DNA of 58,301 nt from an uncultured Oscillospiraceae bacterium (GTDB taxonomy: Bacteria; Bacillota; Clostridia; Oscillospirales; Ruminococcaceae), in contig CASEVW010000158.1 of assembly GCA_949291395.1 (NCBI GenBank), forward strand, positions 1-58,301. The letters are read 5' to 3'. Of this stretch, positions 1 through 7,261 are shown one piece after another. Every line of letters begins with the position of its first letter. The first letter of the stretch is position 1. The notes under the pieces were generated by a model. That model saw nothing but the letters and a program-made list of their open reading frames with translations, did not search any database and was not told the DNA's origin. Made by a program: the position numbers and the translations under genes.

Positions 1-1
1 C

Positions 2-679
2 CTGCGGGCGGTGAAGGTGCGGGGCGCGGGACTGCAGGCAGAGCTGGCCTTTCGGGCGCTGGACGGCGGGGTGCGGTTTTATCTGTGCCGGTGCAAGATG
101 CTGTCCGGCCTGCCGGGCCAGCCCCGCCGCATCGGGGGCAAGCTCACCGACATCACCGACCGGTTCGACCGGGAACAGGACCTGATGCGCCGGGCCCGGA
201 TGGACGTGCTCACCGGGGTGTACAACCGCAGCGCCGAGGAGCTGATCGCCCAGCGGCTGGCCAGCTGCCGGGGCGGGGCGCTGTTTATGATCGACCTGGA
301 CAATTTCAAGCGCATCAACGACACCTACGGCCACCGCAAGGGGGACCAGGTGCTGGTGGCGGTGACCGGGGTGCTCAAGCGGCTGTTCCGCCAAAGCGAC
401 ATCATCGCCCGGGTGGGCGGCGACGAGTTCGTGGCTTTCATCGAGGGCCCCGCCGACCCGGACCTTGCCTGCAGCCGGGCCCAGATGATCCTGGAGCGGC
501 TGCAAACGCTGCGCGTGCCCGGGGTGGACCTGCCCGCCAGCGTGAGCATCGGCATCGCCCTCTCGCCGCCCCTGCCGCCGGACTACGCCCAGCTGCACCA
601 CGCGGCGGACCAAGCCATGTACGAAGTAAAGCGTGCCCGCAAAAACTGCTGGCGGGTGTGCGCCACCCCTGGCCGCTAA
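2..679 (+). CDS. GGDEF diguanylate cyclase, 5' end outside window
   Basis: C-terminal part of a diguanylate cyclase, which makes cyclic di-GMP from two GTP. The reading frame is open to the window edge, so the true start lies upstream. The first ~60 residues end in a PAC-like stretch (GGKLTDITDRF) that usually closes a PAS sensor domain. The catalytic domain follows, with DxLTGVYNR, DLDNFKRINDTYGH and the active-site signature GGDEF. An intact inhibitory I-site RxxD (RQSD) lies five residues before GGDEF, so product feedback is expected. A hairpin terminator follows at 687-730. It belongs to the host, left of the prophage. Only the family is certain; the sensed signal is unknown. Confidence 0.93.
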   Translation: MRAVKVRGAGLQAELAFRALDGGVRFYLCRCKMLSGLPGQPRRIGGKLTDITDRFDREQDLMRRARMDVLTGVYNRSAEELIAQRLASCRGGALFMIDLDNFKRINDTYGHRKGDQVLVAVTGVLKRLFRQSDIIARVGGDEFVAFIEGPADPDLACSRAQMILERLQTLRVPGVDLPASVSIGIALSPPLPPDYAQLHHAADQAMYEVKRARKNCWRVCATPGR

Positions 680-686
680 AACACAA

Positions 687-730
687 AAACCGGCTGGGGC
701 CGCCTGTTTTGGGGCAGCTCCAGCCGGTTT
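687..730 (+). terminator. Terminator of the GGDEF gene
   Basis: Perfect 11-bp inverted repeat AAACCGGCTGG / CCAGCCGGTTT with a 22-nt loop, eight bases after the stop codon of the GGDEF gene. The T-run is short. Confidence 0.65.
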
Positions 731-795
731 CTTGTGATCGCATTTTATAGTTCCGCTGCGGCAAAAAGCGGGATGATGACCCGGCCGCAGCAAAA

Positions 796-834
796 AGAAA
801 AGCGCTTGTAGAATCACTCTACAAGCGCTTTTCT
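796..834 (-). terminator. Hairpin at the left prophage border, probably the original tRNA-operon terminator
   Basis: Perfect 17-bp inverted repeat (796-812 and 818-834) with a 5-nt loop; the stem ends AGAAAAG / CTTTTCT. It lies just left of the att core. In the reconstructed empty site (left flank + core + tRNA-Asn) it would sit directly behind the tRNA operon. In the lysogen it lies at the end of the recombinase gene, whose stop codon is in the loop. Confidence 0.7.
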
Positions 835-2382
835 GCTGGCTCCCCACGCTTTAGTGTGCTCGAACAAATTTGCGGAGAGGCTGGTTTTCTCTCGCAGGCT
901 CAGCCAGACGATTATATAGCTGTCTTCTTTTTGGCCCGTGGGGCCATCGAAGACGAACACCTGCTGCACCAGGCGGCGCAGGATCATTTCCCGCAGCTCT
1001 TTGTCGCTCACCGCCTGGGAGCGGAAGAGCATCAACCAGGCGGCCACCTCTTCTGCCTTGATGCCGTTGCGGGCGATCAGCTTCTGCCGGGCCAGCTCCA
1101 CTTCCAATTCTCCCCGGCGGGCTTCGGCGTCCATCAACAGCTTGCGGGTGGTATCTGTGATGATGCCCTGGGCAATGGCCCGGCCGATATTGCCGATCTC
1201 GCTGTTCACCTGCTGGAGCTGCTCTTGCAGGCTGCGGATGGTGCCGCTGTTGCTTATCAGCTTTTCGCTGAGGGCTTCGGCCTCCAGGGCCAAACGGGCG
1301 ATATTTTCATCGGTGAGGGCCTGCAGAGCGGCCCGGAAGACGGCCTGTTCCAGGATCTCTTTGGGGATGCTGCTCTTTTTGCAGGTACGGCCTTTCTTTT
1401 TGTTCTTACAGGTATAGTAGTATTTTTTCTCCCCGTTGCGGCTGGTGCCGCTATCTCCAAACACCGGCGCGCCGCAATGGCCGCAAAAGACTTTGCCTGT
1501 TAGGACGAAGTTCACCCCGGCGCGGCCCCGCTGGGGCGCTCTGGTGCGGGTGGCAAGGATCTCCTGCACCTGCTGGAACAGGTCCGGGTCAACGATGCGC
1601 AGATGCGGGGCGTCGGTGATCTCGCCCTTGTACACGTCCAGGCCCATGTACTCCACCCGGCGGAGCATCTGGGACAAGCTGGAAACGCTGATGGGATTGC
1701 CGTACCGGGAACGGTAGCCTTTGGCGTTGATGGCGGCACAGATCTCTGTCATATTATAGCCATCAACGTACATTTCAAAGGCCATTTTCACCGCCCCGGC
1801 GGTGCCGGGGTCGATCACCTGGCGGCGGTCCTGCACGGTATAGCCAAAGGGCACCATGCCGGTGTTTTTCCCCTCTTTGTGGGCGTCCAGCATACCCCGC
1901 TTGGTATCTTCGGACAGGCCCAGGCTGTAGGCTTCGGCGTCGGCGCCGTAGATCGCCCGCATATAGATGCCGCCCCGGCCGTCCGGGATGGGGTCCCGGA
2001 TACTGAGCAGGTCCACCCCGTTCTTACGCAGCTCTTCCAGACAGATGCTTTGCTGGTTCAGGTTGCGGAAAAACCTATTAAATTTATAGACCAAAACCAC
2101 ATCAAACAGGCCCTTGGCGGAATCCTCCATCATGCGGTTGAATTCGGCCCGGGCGGTGCGGGTGCGGCCACTTCGGGCCTGGTCCACATACTGGGCCACA
2201 ATGTCCATATCATGGGCCAGGCAGTATTCCGTAGCCTCCCGCAGCTGGCCCTCGATGGACAGCTCGTTCTGCTTGACGCTGGAATAGCGGGCATAGACCG
2301 CCACCCGGCGGCGGGCCGGCTTTTTGGGGGCCTGGGGCTGCTGGCGGGCCAGCAAAGCCTTGGCAATTTCAATAGAATTCAT
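814..2382 (-). CDS. Large serine recombinase (prophage integrase)
   Basis: Serine site-specific recombinase of 522 aa that integrates and excises the prophage. The N-terminal resolvase domain has the catalytic motif YARYSSVKQ (Ser about residue 34) and the arginine-rich YKFNRFFRN region. A recombinase domain (PFGYTV) follows, then a zinc ribbon with CGHC and a second Cys pair near residue 325, and a coiled-coil region (about 365-440). ATG at 2382 is preferred because GAGGTG lies eight bases upstream; an in-frame GTG at 2394 overlaps that site. The last seven codons lie left of the att core, so they come from the host chromosome in this integrated form. Family certain. Confidence 0.95.
   Translation of the reverse strand: MNSIEIAKALLARQQPQAPKKPARRRVAVYARYSSVKQNELSIEGQLREATEYCLAHDMDIVAQYVDQARSGRTRTARAEFNRMMEDSAKGLFDVVLVYKFNRFFRNLNQQSICLEELRKNGVDLLSIRDPIPDGRGGIYMRAIYGADAEAYSLGLSEDTKRGMLDAHKEGKNTGMVPFGYTVQDRRQVIDPGTAGAVKMAFEMYVDGYNMTEICAAINAKGYRSRYGNPISVSSLSQMLRRVEYMGLDVYKGEITDAPHLRIVDPDLFQQVQEILATRTRAPQRGRAGVNFVLTGKVFCGHCGAPVFGDSGTSRNGEKKYYYTCKNKKKGRTCKKSSIPKEILEQAVFRAALQALTDENIARLALEAEALSEKLISNSGTIRSLQEQLQQVNSEIGNIGRAIAQGIITDTTRKLLMDAEARRGELEVELARQKLIARNGIKAEEVAAWLMLFRSQAVSDKELREMILRRLVQQVFVFDGPTGQKEDSYIIVWLSLREKTSLSANLFEHTKAWGASRKALVE
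836..846. other. attL core (left prophage attachment site)
   Basis: CTGGCTCCCCA is identical to 38271-38281, the 3' end of tRNA-Asn. Identity stops after 11 bp on both sides (g/t before, c/a after). It lies inside the 3' end of the recombinase gene, as expected for an att site next to its integrase. Confidence 0.8.
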
Positions 2383-2432
2383 AAAAAAAGACACCTCGCA
2401 GACAATAACATCTTGTGCCGCGCGGTGCCTTT

Positions 2433-2468
2433 GTGATATACTATCATTGCCTTGTGGTAGTATATCAC
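2433..2468. promoter_or_regulatory. Palindrome upstream of the recombinase gene
   Basis: 11-bp inverted repeat GTGATATACTA / TAGTATATCAC with a 14-bp spacer, 51-86 bp upstream of the recombinase start. Its size and place suggest an operator controlling the recombinase. A small hairpin CACGGT-AAAC-ACCGTG (2466-2481) overlaps its right end. No convincing -35/-10 pair was found. Confidence 0.5.
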
Positions 2469-2493
2469 GGTAAACACCGTGCAGCTATCCGAC

Positions 2494-2530
2494 AACCGTT
2501 CCGGCGTTGGCGCGCCGGGACGGTTTTTTT
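2494..2530 (+). terminator. Rightward terminator without an obvious gene
   Basis: 13-bp stem with one mismatch, AACCGTTCCGGCG / CGCCGGGACGGTT, followed by seven T. The T-run points to rightward transcription, yet both flanking genes run leftward. It may end a short RNA arising near 2440 or block read-through into the next gene. Confidence 0.6.
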
Positions 2531-3422
2531 ATTTTTTAGAATACCTCTCTTTAAACGTCTGAGCGACACCGAGCACATAGTCCATCAATGCGTCTCGAAC
2601 CTGATAAGAATGTTCCAGATCATCGCCTTCTTTATAGAAATAGTCTACAGAACTTTCTGTGATCGCTCTAAAGCGCAAAAACATATCATTCTGTTCTTCT
2701 TTGACACACTCATTGTACACATCTATAATGTAGTCGTAGTGGTCAACAAACTGCTGATATGATGAGGGAAGGGGGCTTTCGGCTAGAGCTTTTTGGAGAG
2801 AACTAAAGCAGTACCGCACGAAATCGTGATTATCGGTCATCAACAAAATGGTAAAAAGTCCGACGTCAAAGAACGAGGCGAAAAGACCCAGCGTTTCTTC
2901 GTCACTGTGGATCTTGGCGATTTTTTGAGAGCATTTAGAGGTGGTCACAAAGAGGGTTGAATACCATTCTTCATAATCGGATTCAGGGGGCAGGATCTCT
3001 TTTTGAACGGATGCCTTTTTTAGAGGTTCGGAGTTGCTGTCAGAGGCTGCCCCACCATCTGGTTCCTGAGATATTCCTACTTTTTCTCTTTGAAAATTAT
3101 CAGTGTATGCCAAAAACGCAGAATACATTGCAGTTGCAAAATTAAAAACGGTAAGGATCATTCCAAAAACGTTTCCGTAGTTTGGATACTCTATCCACTG
3201 CATGATAAAAAACGACCCATATAAAAGAATGTTATAGCCGCAAAGGAAAAAGAACAAAGGGCGCGCAAATCGAGAGATAACGAAGCCGTCTTTGTTTGGA
3301 CATGCAACCCAACAATAAATAATGAACGGAAGCATAGGAAAAAGTATCCAGCCAGACATATAAATCAAATATGTGGCAATGCAAGCTACTATACATCCTA
3401 AAAACGAACGAAAAGCACTCAC
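2529..3422 (-). CDS. AT-rich membrane protein of unknown function (possible lysogenic conversion gene)
   Basis: 297 aa, GTG start with GAGGAG eight bases upstream. The first ~110 residues hold about four hydrophobic segments. The remaining ~190 residues are acidic, soluble and probably cytoplasmic. I recognise no family. Base composition and codon use are clearly more AT-rich than in the neighbouring phage genes, which suggests separate acquisition. A gene expressed on its own between integrase and repressor is typical of prophage morons such as superinfection exclusion or defence proteins, but nothing in the sequence proves that. Confidence 0.75.
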   Translation of the reverse strand: MSAFRSFLGCIVACIATYLIYMSGWILFPMLPFIIYCWVACPNKDGFVISRFARPLFFFLCGYNILLYGSFFIMQWIEYPNYGNVFGMILTVFNFATAMYSAFLAYTDNFQREKVGISQEPDGGAASDSNSEPLKKASVQKEILPPESDYEEWYSTLFVTTSKCSQKIAKIHSDEETLGLFASFFDVGLFTILLMTDNHDFVRYCFSSLQKALAESPLPSSYQQFVDHYDYIIDVYNECVKEEQNDMFLRFRAITESSVDYFYKEGDDLEHSYQVRDALMDYVLGVAQTFKERYSKK

Positions 3423-3455
3423 AAAAACAACTCCTCACATTTATATGTAAATAGA

Positions 3456-3484
3456 TTGCTAGAATTTGTCGAACAGATTATAAT
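3456..3484 (+). promoter_or_regulatory. Promoter of the 35-codon gene
   Basis: TTGCTA (3456-3461), 17-bp spacer, TATAAT (3479-3484). A dyad AGAAAT-TCCGGG-ATTTCT (3491-3508) covers the expected start region and may be an operator. Confidence 0.65.
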
Positions 3485-3538
3485 AACTTTAGAAATTCCG
3501 GGATTTCTGCACCGTAAAGAAAAGGAGATTGAAAAATC

Positions 3539-3646
3539 ATGGAACAGAAATTTTACCCGGAAACGATTGAACGCCTGCTGGACGATGCCACCACGAAACA
3601 GCTGCGGCTGATCTATTTGTTCGTGGTAAACCTGCTGGGCAAATAA
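3539..3646 (+). CDS. Small 35-aa protein of unknown function
   Basis: ATG start with AAAGGAG 14-20 bases upstream, a good promoter at 3456 and a terminator directly behind, so it looks like a real monocistronic gene. The peptide begins MEQKFYPETIERLLDDATT and ends in a hydrophobic stretch LIYLFVVNLLGK. Similar tiny proteins occur beside repressor genes in clostridial mobile elements, but no function is known to me. It runs convergent with the repressor gene. Confidence 0.6.
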   Translation: MEQKFYPETIERLLDDATTKQLRLIYLFVVNLLGK

Positions 3647-3671
3647 GACATAGCACCAAAAAGCGGCACCA

Positions 3672-3707
3672 AAGAGAGCGAGCCTTTACGGTTCGCTCTC
3701 TTTTTTT
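3672..3707 (+). terminator. Terminator between the 35-aa gene and the repressor
   Basis: AGAGAGCGAGCC / GGTTCGCTCTCT stem (one G-T pair) with a 5-nt loop and seven T. It ends the small rightward gene and overlaps the last codons of the convergent repressor gene. Confidence 0.8.
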
Positions 3708-4096
3708 GTGTCTTCCTCCCGGCGGCGGCGCTGCTCCAGCAGCTGCTGGGAGAACTGGGCCAGGGCTGCCCAGGCGTTTTCATCCAGGCGGGCCAGGACG
3801 GCCACGAAGTCCTTTTTGAATTCGTCGTCGCCGGACAAAACCTTGCCGATCCAACTGGCGATCTCTTCTTCCCTGTCCGGTTCCGGTTTCGGTTCGCCCT
3901 GCCCGGTGCGCAGCCACACTTCGCTGACGCCGAATTCCCGGCAGATGTCAGCAATCGTTCTGTCACTGGGAATTTTTCGGCCCAGCGCCAAATTGGAAAT
4001 GTGCTGCTGAGATATATTCAGCCTTTCTCCAAACGCTGTTTTGGTCAGACCGCTTTCTTTGATGATCCAGGCGATGCGGTCACTGATGGAATCCAT
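3686..4096 (-). CDS. Phage repressor, XRE/Cro-CI type helix-turn-helix
   Basis: 136 aa. Residues ~5-60 form a classic HTH_3 domain (TKTAFGERLNISQQHISNLA). The C-terminal half is helical and charged (about 75-130) and lacks the Ser/Lys LexA-like peptidase core, so the switch to lytic growth probably does not use self-cleavage. It is divergent from the early operon across the palindrome at 4141-4189, which is its likely operator. Predicted to hold lysogeny and regulate itself. Confidence 0.88.
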   Translation of the reverse strand: MDSISDRIAWIIKESGLTKTAFGERLNISQQHISNLALGRKIPSDRTIADICREFGVSEVWLRTGQGEPKPEPDREEEIASWIGKVLSGDDEFKKDFVAVLARLDENAWAALAQFSQQLLEQRRRREEDTKKESEP

Positions 4097-4120
4097 TTTC
4101 AGACCCCCTTTCTGATTTTC

Positions 4121-4209
4121 ATTAAATCATGTGTCTGGCAAAAAGTCAACCCTTTTTCAATTCTGAGTTGTGAAAAAGGGTTGACTTTTATTCTGAGAGG
4201 TGATAGGAT
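4121..4209. promoter_or_regulatory. Divergent immunity promoters with shared palindromic operator
   Basis: Perfect 18-bp inverted repeat (4141-4158 and 4172-4189; 13-bp spacer). Each arm contains TTGACT. Rightward: TTGACT 4181-4186, 17 bp, TAGGAT 4204-4209, leading into the gene at 4242. Leftward: TTGACT (4149-4144), 17 bp, TTTAAT (4126-4121), leading into the repressor. Both -35 boxes lie in mirrored positions of one operator. Confidence 0.85.
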
Positions 4210-4241
4210 TATTCCAGGAAATGAAAGTGAGGTGATGAGAA

Positions 4242-4583
4242 ATGGATAAGGAAGAGCGCAGAGCCTTACTCCGCAGCCCTGATTTTCGGGGGTGGCCGGT
4301 GGGCTGGAGCATTCACCAAAAGTGCCGCTTCCCGGATGGGTACAAGATCACCCTGACCCTTGACCGGGACGGGCGGATCACCAGCGTGGAGCATGGCAAA
4401 CGCCGCATCGAAAAAGAAAGCATCCCCGACCTGTCCGTTCTGGACGCGGTGGGGATGCTAGATGCCATGGCGTTCCGAATTGAAGGAAACGGACTTTTGG
4501 ACGAACAGCTGGCGGAACGGTACAAAAGGTTCCGGCGGGATCAAAAGCGGTTATTCCGGGCCGTTTTCCTTGGGTGGCTGTGA
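4242..4583 (+). CDS. First early gene, hypothetical protein
   Basis: 113 aa, basic. ATG follows a GAGGTGAT ribosome site and begins about 26 bases after the expected start of the rightward immunity promoter. This is the position of cro or antirepressor genes, but no helix-turn-helix is obvious. I recognise no domain. The N-terminal half has alternating hydrophobic residues (YKITLTLDRDGRITSV), suggesting a small beta sheet; the C-terminus is helical and Arg-rich. Confidence 0.7.
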   Translation: MDKEERRALLRSPDFRGWPVGWSIHQKCRFPDGYKITLTLDRDGRITSVEHGKRRIEKESIPDLSVLDAVGMLDAMAFRIEGNGLLDEQLAERYKRFRRDQKRLFRAVFLGWL

Positions 4584-4626
4584 AATGTTTGGGTAAAACG
4601 GGTCTGGAAGCGGATGTTCCGGGCCG

Positions 4627-4695
4627 TTATTGAAAAATGTTACGAGAGCAGGGTTCCCCTGTGAGGGGACAAATTTTGTCCAGGCAATCGCTCAT
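4627..4695 (-). CDS. Possible 22-aa cysteine-containing peptide
   Basis: Leftward ATG with a purine-rich AAAAGGGGG site seven bases upstream and a TATAAT box (4726-4721) 25 bp before the start. The peptide carries C-x4-C-x6-C (CLDKICPLTGEPC). Only length and context support it; no -35 box is clear. Confidence 0.3.
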   Translation of the reverse strand: MSDCLDKICPLTGEPCSRNIFQ

Positions 4696-4763
4696 AATGA
4701 CACCCCCTTTTCCTGCCTTGATTATAGCACGGAAGCGGGGGCACAGAAAGGAGGCAAAAAAGA

Positions 4764-4925
4764 ATGATGACCGAAAAGGAGAAGGAGATCCTGCGGATCT
4801 TTGAGGAAACGCTGCCTCAGATGACCGAGGAAGAGAGGCATGACCTGCTGGTGTTCGGCAAAGGCATGGCGACCTTTGTCAAAATCAGGGCCGAAAAGGC
4901 CGAGCCCCCGAAGAAAGCGGGCTGA
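4764..4925 (+). CDS. Small acidic hypothetical protein, 53 aa
   Basis: ATG with AAAGGAGG ten bases upstream. The peptide is mostly helical and charged (MTEKEKEILRIFEETLPQM, then EEERHDLLVFGKG). It resembles the short adaptor-like proteins often found beside repressors in clostridial phages. Function unknown. Confidence 0.6.
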   Translation: MMTEKEKEILRIFEETLPQMTEEERHDLLVFGKGMATFVKIRAEKAEPPKKAG

Positions 4926-4977
4926 GAAAACATAAGGCCGGTGTTATGTTACTGGCCGGAAAGATAAGGAGACTGTT

Positions 4978-5202
4978 ATGAATCTGGATAGAAATGCAAA
5001 AGTCGTTTTGAAAATCAAGGGTAATGAATGCCATATGGAGTTCGCTGGCGACATTGCGGCGATCATGCCGCTGCTGAACAGCGCCGTGATAGAGATGTTC
5101 AGCCGGGAACCGTTTTGTAAGAACCCGGCGGAAGAGAACGTTGAAAATTTTAAAGAGCTGACTCTGCTCGGATTAAGGATGAAGGAGGAGATGGGCGGAT
5201 GA
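4978..5202 (+). CDS. Hypothetical protein, 74 aa
   Basis: Begins MNLDRNAKVVLKIKGNECHM and contains a helical stretch around AAIMPLLNSAVIEMF. No known family. It overlaps the next gene by four bases (ATGA), indicating translational coupling in the early operon. Confidence 0.65.
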   Translation: MNLDRNAKVVLKIKGNECHMEFAGDIAAIMPLLNSAVIEMFSREPFCKNPAEENVENFKELTLLGLRMKEEMGG

Positions 5203-5543
5203 AACAGAATGAGTTCGGCGTGACCCTGGACAGGAACGGATATGCGCCCAGCATTTTGCAGGCGGAAGCGGACGGCTGCTTTTTGTGCGGCCGGAACGGC
5301 ACCGAGGACCGGCTGGACCGCCACGAGGTTTTTGGTGGGGCCTACCGCCAGAGATCCAAAGAACTGGGGCTTTGGGTGGAGCTGTGCCACCACGCTCACC
5401 ACATCTTCGGGCCAGCGGCGGTACATAACGACCGCCAGACGGACCTTGCGCTGAAACAGGAGGCCCAGCGGGTGGCGATGGATGTTTACGGCTGGGACAC
5501 GGCGGAATTTATCGCCCGGTTCGGGCGGAACTACCTGGATTGA
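5199..5543 (+). CDS. HNH-like zinc protein of clostridial phages
   Basis: 114 aa. A CFLCG knuckle is followed by DRHEVFGGAYRQRS and WVELCHHAHHIFGP, a Cys/His spacing typical of compact HNH-type nucleases, with a conserved VHND motif behind. Related proteins are common in Firmicutes phage early regions and are usually called hypothetical or HNH. The likely role is DNA recombination or nicking in phage replication; activity is inferred from the motif only. Confidence 0.7.
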   Translation: MKQNEFGVTLDRNGYAPSILQAEADGCFLCGRNGTEDRLDRHEVFGGAYRQRSKELGLWVELCHHAHHIFGPAAVHNDRQTDLALKQEAQRVAMDVYGWDTAEFIARFGRNYLD

Positions 5544-5564
5544 GAAGAGAAAGGAGGAAGAGTG

Positions 5565-5798
5565 ATGGATAAGAACCGGGCTGTTGTAAGTATTACAATG
5601 GACGAAACCGGAGCTTGCTCGGGCGAAATGACAGGGATGAGCCACGACATTGTGGGTGCGTTGTTCCTTGCACTGGCGAAAATGCTGAACGATACTCGGA
5701 AGCCTGACGCGACAGATGAAGAGCTCGTCGATGAGGCACGCTGCTATATCCTGGCAGTGCTGAAAGGAATGAAGGAGGGCTCTGGATGTACTATGTAG
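5565..5798 (+). CDS. Hypothetical protein, 77 aa
   Basis: ATG at 5565 or GTG at 5562; an AAAGGAGG site lies about ten bases upstream. Mixed sheet then helix, with an acidic C-terminal half (DATDEELVDEARCYILAVLK). No family recognised. Its 3' end overlaps the start of the next gene by 13 bases. Confidence 0.6.
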   Translation: MDKNRAVVSITMDETGACSGEMTGMSHDIVGALFLALAKMLNDTRKPDATDEELVDEARCYILAVLKGMKEGSGCTM

Positions 5799-6094
5799 AG
5801 CACATGATCCGGGACGATTCCGCTGTCCGGGTGACCGTATACAGCGAACAGGTGGTGAACGGGGCCATTTTCCGGGACTACCGGAACGCCACGCCCGGGC
5901 ATCCCCTGACAAAGAAGCTGATCGGCCGGACGGTATACGTGGAGGCCTGCCCTACCCTGCTTGCGGCGCTGGCCCGGGCGGAAGAGCTGGCCAAGGAAAA
6001 CGACTGCAGGTTCAAGCTGGCGCAGGATGTGCGCCGGGACGTGCTGCGGGAGAAAGGAAAAAGGGGTGCTGCGGCAACATGGAAAACGAAGTGA
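5786..6094 (+). CDS. Hypothetical protein, 102 aa
   Basis: Begins MYYVEHMIRDDSAVRVTVYS; central NATPGHPLTKKLIGRTVYVE and a basic C-terminal helix. Overlaps genes on both sides, so it is part of the same translationally coupled early operon. No domain recognised. Confidence 0.6.
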   Translation: MYYVEHMIRDDSAVRVTVYSEQVVNGAIFRDYRNATPGHPLTKKLIGRTVYVEACPTLLAALARAEELAKENDCRFKLAQDVRRDVLREKGKRGAAATWKTK

Positions 6095-6690
6095 ACACCC
6101 TGGAAACCGTTGGCTTAGCAGATGTTTTTTGCCCGTTTTGCGGCAAGCAGCTGCCCGGCCGGCGCAGCCGGTACGAGGATGACCAGGAAGCCGCCGAAGA
6201 CGCTGCGGCACAGTGTGACTGCGCCGAGGCCCGGGAGTGGCGGCAGATCAAGATCCCCCGGCGGAACAAAGCCGGGGACAAGGAAGCGATGGTCCTGGGC
6301 GTTTGCCGGTTTTGCGGCCAGACGATGGCCTTGTCAAAAGTGACCCTCAGCGAGACCGGCCTGAGCGCCCGGGAGTGCGCCAGCAGGCTGTGCGGGTGCC
6401 CCGGCGCGGCGGGGTATCAGATCACGCTGGAGAATGAGCAGGCACGGGCGGAAAAGCTGCAGGAAGCCTACCAGAACATTGAGATCATGTTTTTGAACCG
6501 GGACGACGGGCAGAACATGGAGGCAGTAACCGGGATCATGATGGAACTGGTGGGGATGGTGTATGACGAGCACCTGAAAAAGGTGTCGCTGCAGATCTCT
6601 GCGGGTGTGGCCGCCGTGATCGGCCGGACGGCCAGCGGCAGCATTCGGATCGAGAAAAAGCAAAAGCGCGTTGAGAGCGCAGAGGTATAG
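6079..6690 (+). CDS. Double zinc-ribbon early protein, 203 aa
   Basis: Two Cys modules are visible: CPFCGKQL with CDC about 30 residues on, then CRFCGQT with a CGC about 30 residues on. The C-terminal half is helical, with a low-charge segment around VTGIMMELVGMVYDEHL. The architecture suggests a DNA- or RNA-binding regulator, but no named family is recognised. Confidence 0.65.
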   Translation: MENEVNTLETVGLADVFCPFCGKQLPGRRSRYEDDQEAAEDAAAQCDCAEAREWRQIKIPRRNKAGDKEAMVLGVCRFCGQTMALSKVTLSETGLSARECASRLCGCPGAAGYQITLENEQARAEKLQEAYQNIEIMFLNRDDGQNMEAVTGIMMELVGMVYDEHLKKVSLQISAGVAAVIGRTASGSIRIEKKQKRVESAEV

Positions 6691-6692
6691 CT

Positions 6693-6902
6693 ATGGAAGC
6701 GGTGAAAATGATCCCCGCCATTGGGCGGGATGAACTGCGCAGCCTGGCCGGGGTGATCGCCCGGCGGAGCCTGAAAGCCACGCCGGAAGAATGCGTCCAG
6801 GTGTTTGCTTCGGAGGCCGGCCAGCGGGTGCTGGAACTGATCGAGGCCGAGAGAAACAAAAAGGCCGCCCGTGCACTGGGCGGCCAAAGGAGGTCCGTAT
6901 GA
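6693..6902 (+). CDS. Hypothetical protein, 69 aa
   Basis: Helical, begins MEAVKMIPAIGRDELRSLAG and ends in a basic KKAARALGGQRRSV tail. Starts two bases after the preceding stop and overlaps the next start (ATGA-type junction). No family recognised. Confidence 0.55.
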   Translation: MEAVKMIPAIGRDELRSLAGVIARRSLKATPEECVQVFASEAGQRVLELIEAERNKKAARALGGQRRSV

Positions 6903-7261
6903 ATCTCAAAGAAAAGAGCCCGGCGCAAATGGGACCGCGCACGAGCAAAAGAACGGACAGCTACATTATATCCGGGATATGGGAAAAAGTAAAGCGGTTT
7001 TGTGGGCTGTCCGGTGCGGTGTTTTTCTTCTTCCTGGCCTTTTGGTTCGTATCGGCCGGGATAGAAAATTTTGACTTCGCCATGTGGCTCCCGGCGGCGG
7101 TGGCCGGCTGGATGGCCCGGATGTGCTATTTGTGCGCGGAGGGTGAAGCAATATGGAAAAGGCATGGGAAACAATCAACGCCGCAATGCCGGACGAGGTA
7201 TTCAACCAGGCTGCACACCGGCGGGCGGCTGCCCGGCGGATACAGGCGGCGCTGGAGGTGA
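6899..7261 (+). CDS. Small membrane protein, 120 aa
   Basis: Start ATG overlaps the previous stop; AAAGGAGG lies just upstream. Two hydrophobic segments are visible (about 40-60, FFFFLAFWF, and 67-82, MWLPAAVAGWMARM). The last ~35 residues overlap the next gene in another frame and look like shadow sequence, so the functional part is probably the first 85 residues. Function unknown. Confidence 0.5.
   Translation: MNLKEKSPAQMGPRTSKRTDSYIISGIWEKVKRFCGLSGAVFFFFLAFWFVSAGIENFDFAMWLPAAVAGWMARMCYLCAEGEAIWKRHGKQSTPQCRTRYSTRLHTGGRLPGGYRRRWR

Noticed and set aside
847-865. Longer att homology including CTCGAAC (859-865 and 38289-38295)
   Set aside because: The spacing from the core differs by six bases, so it does not align and is probably chance.
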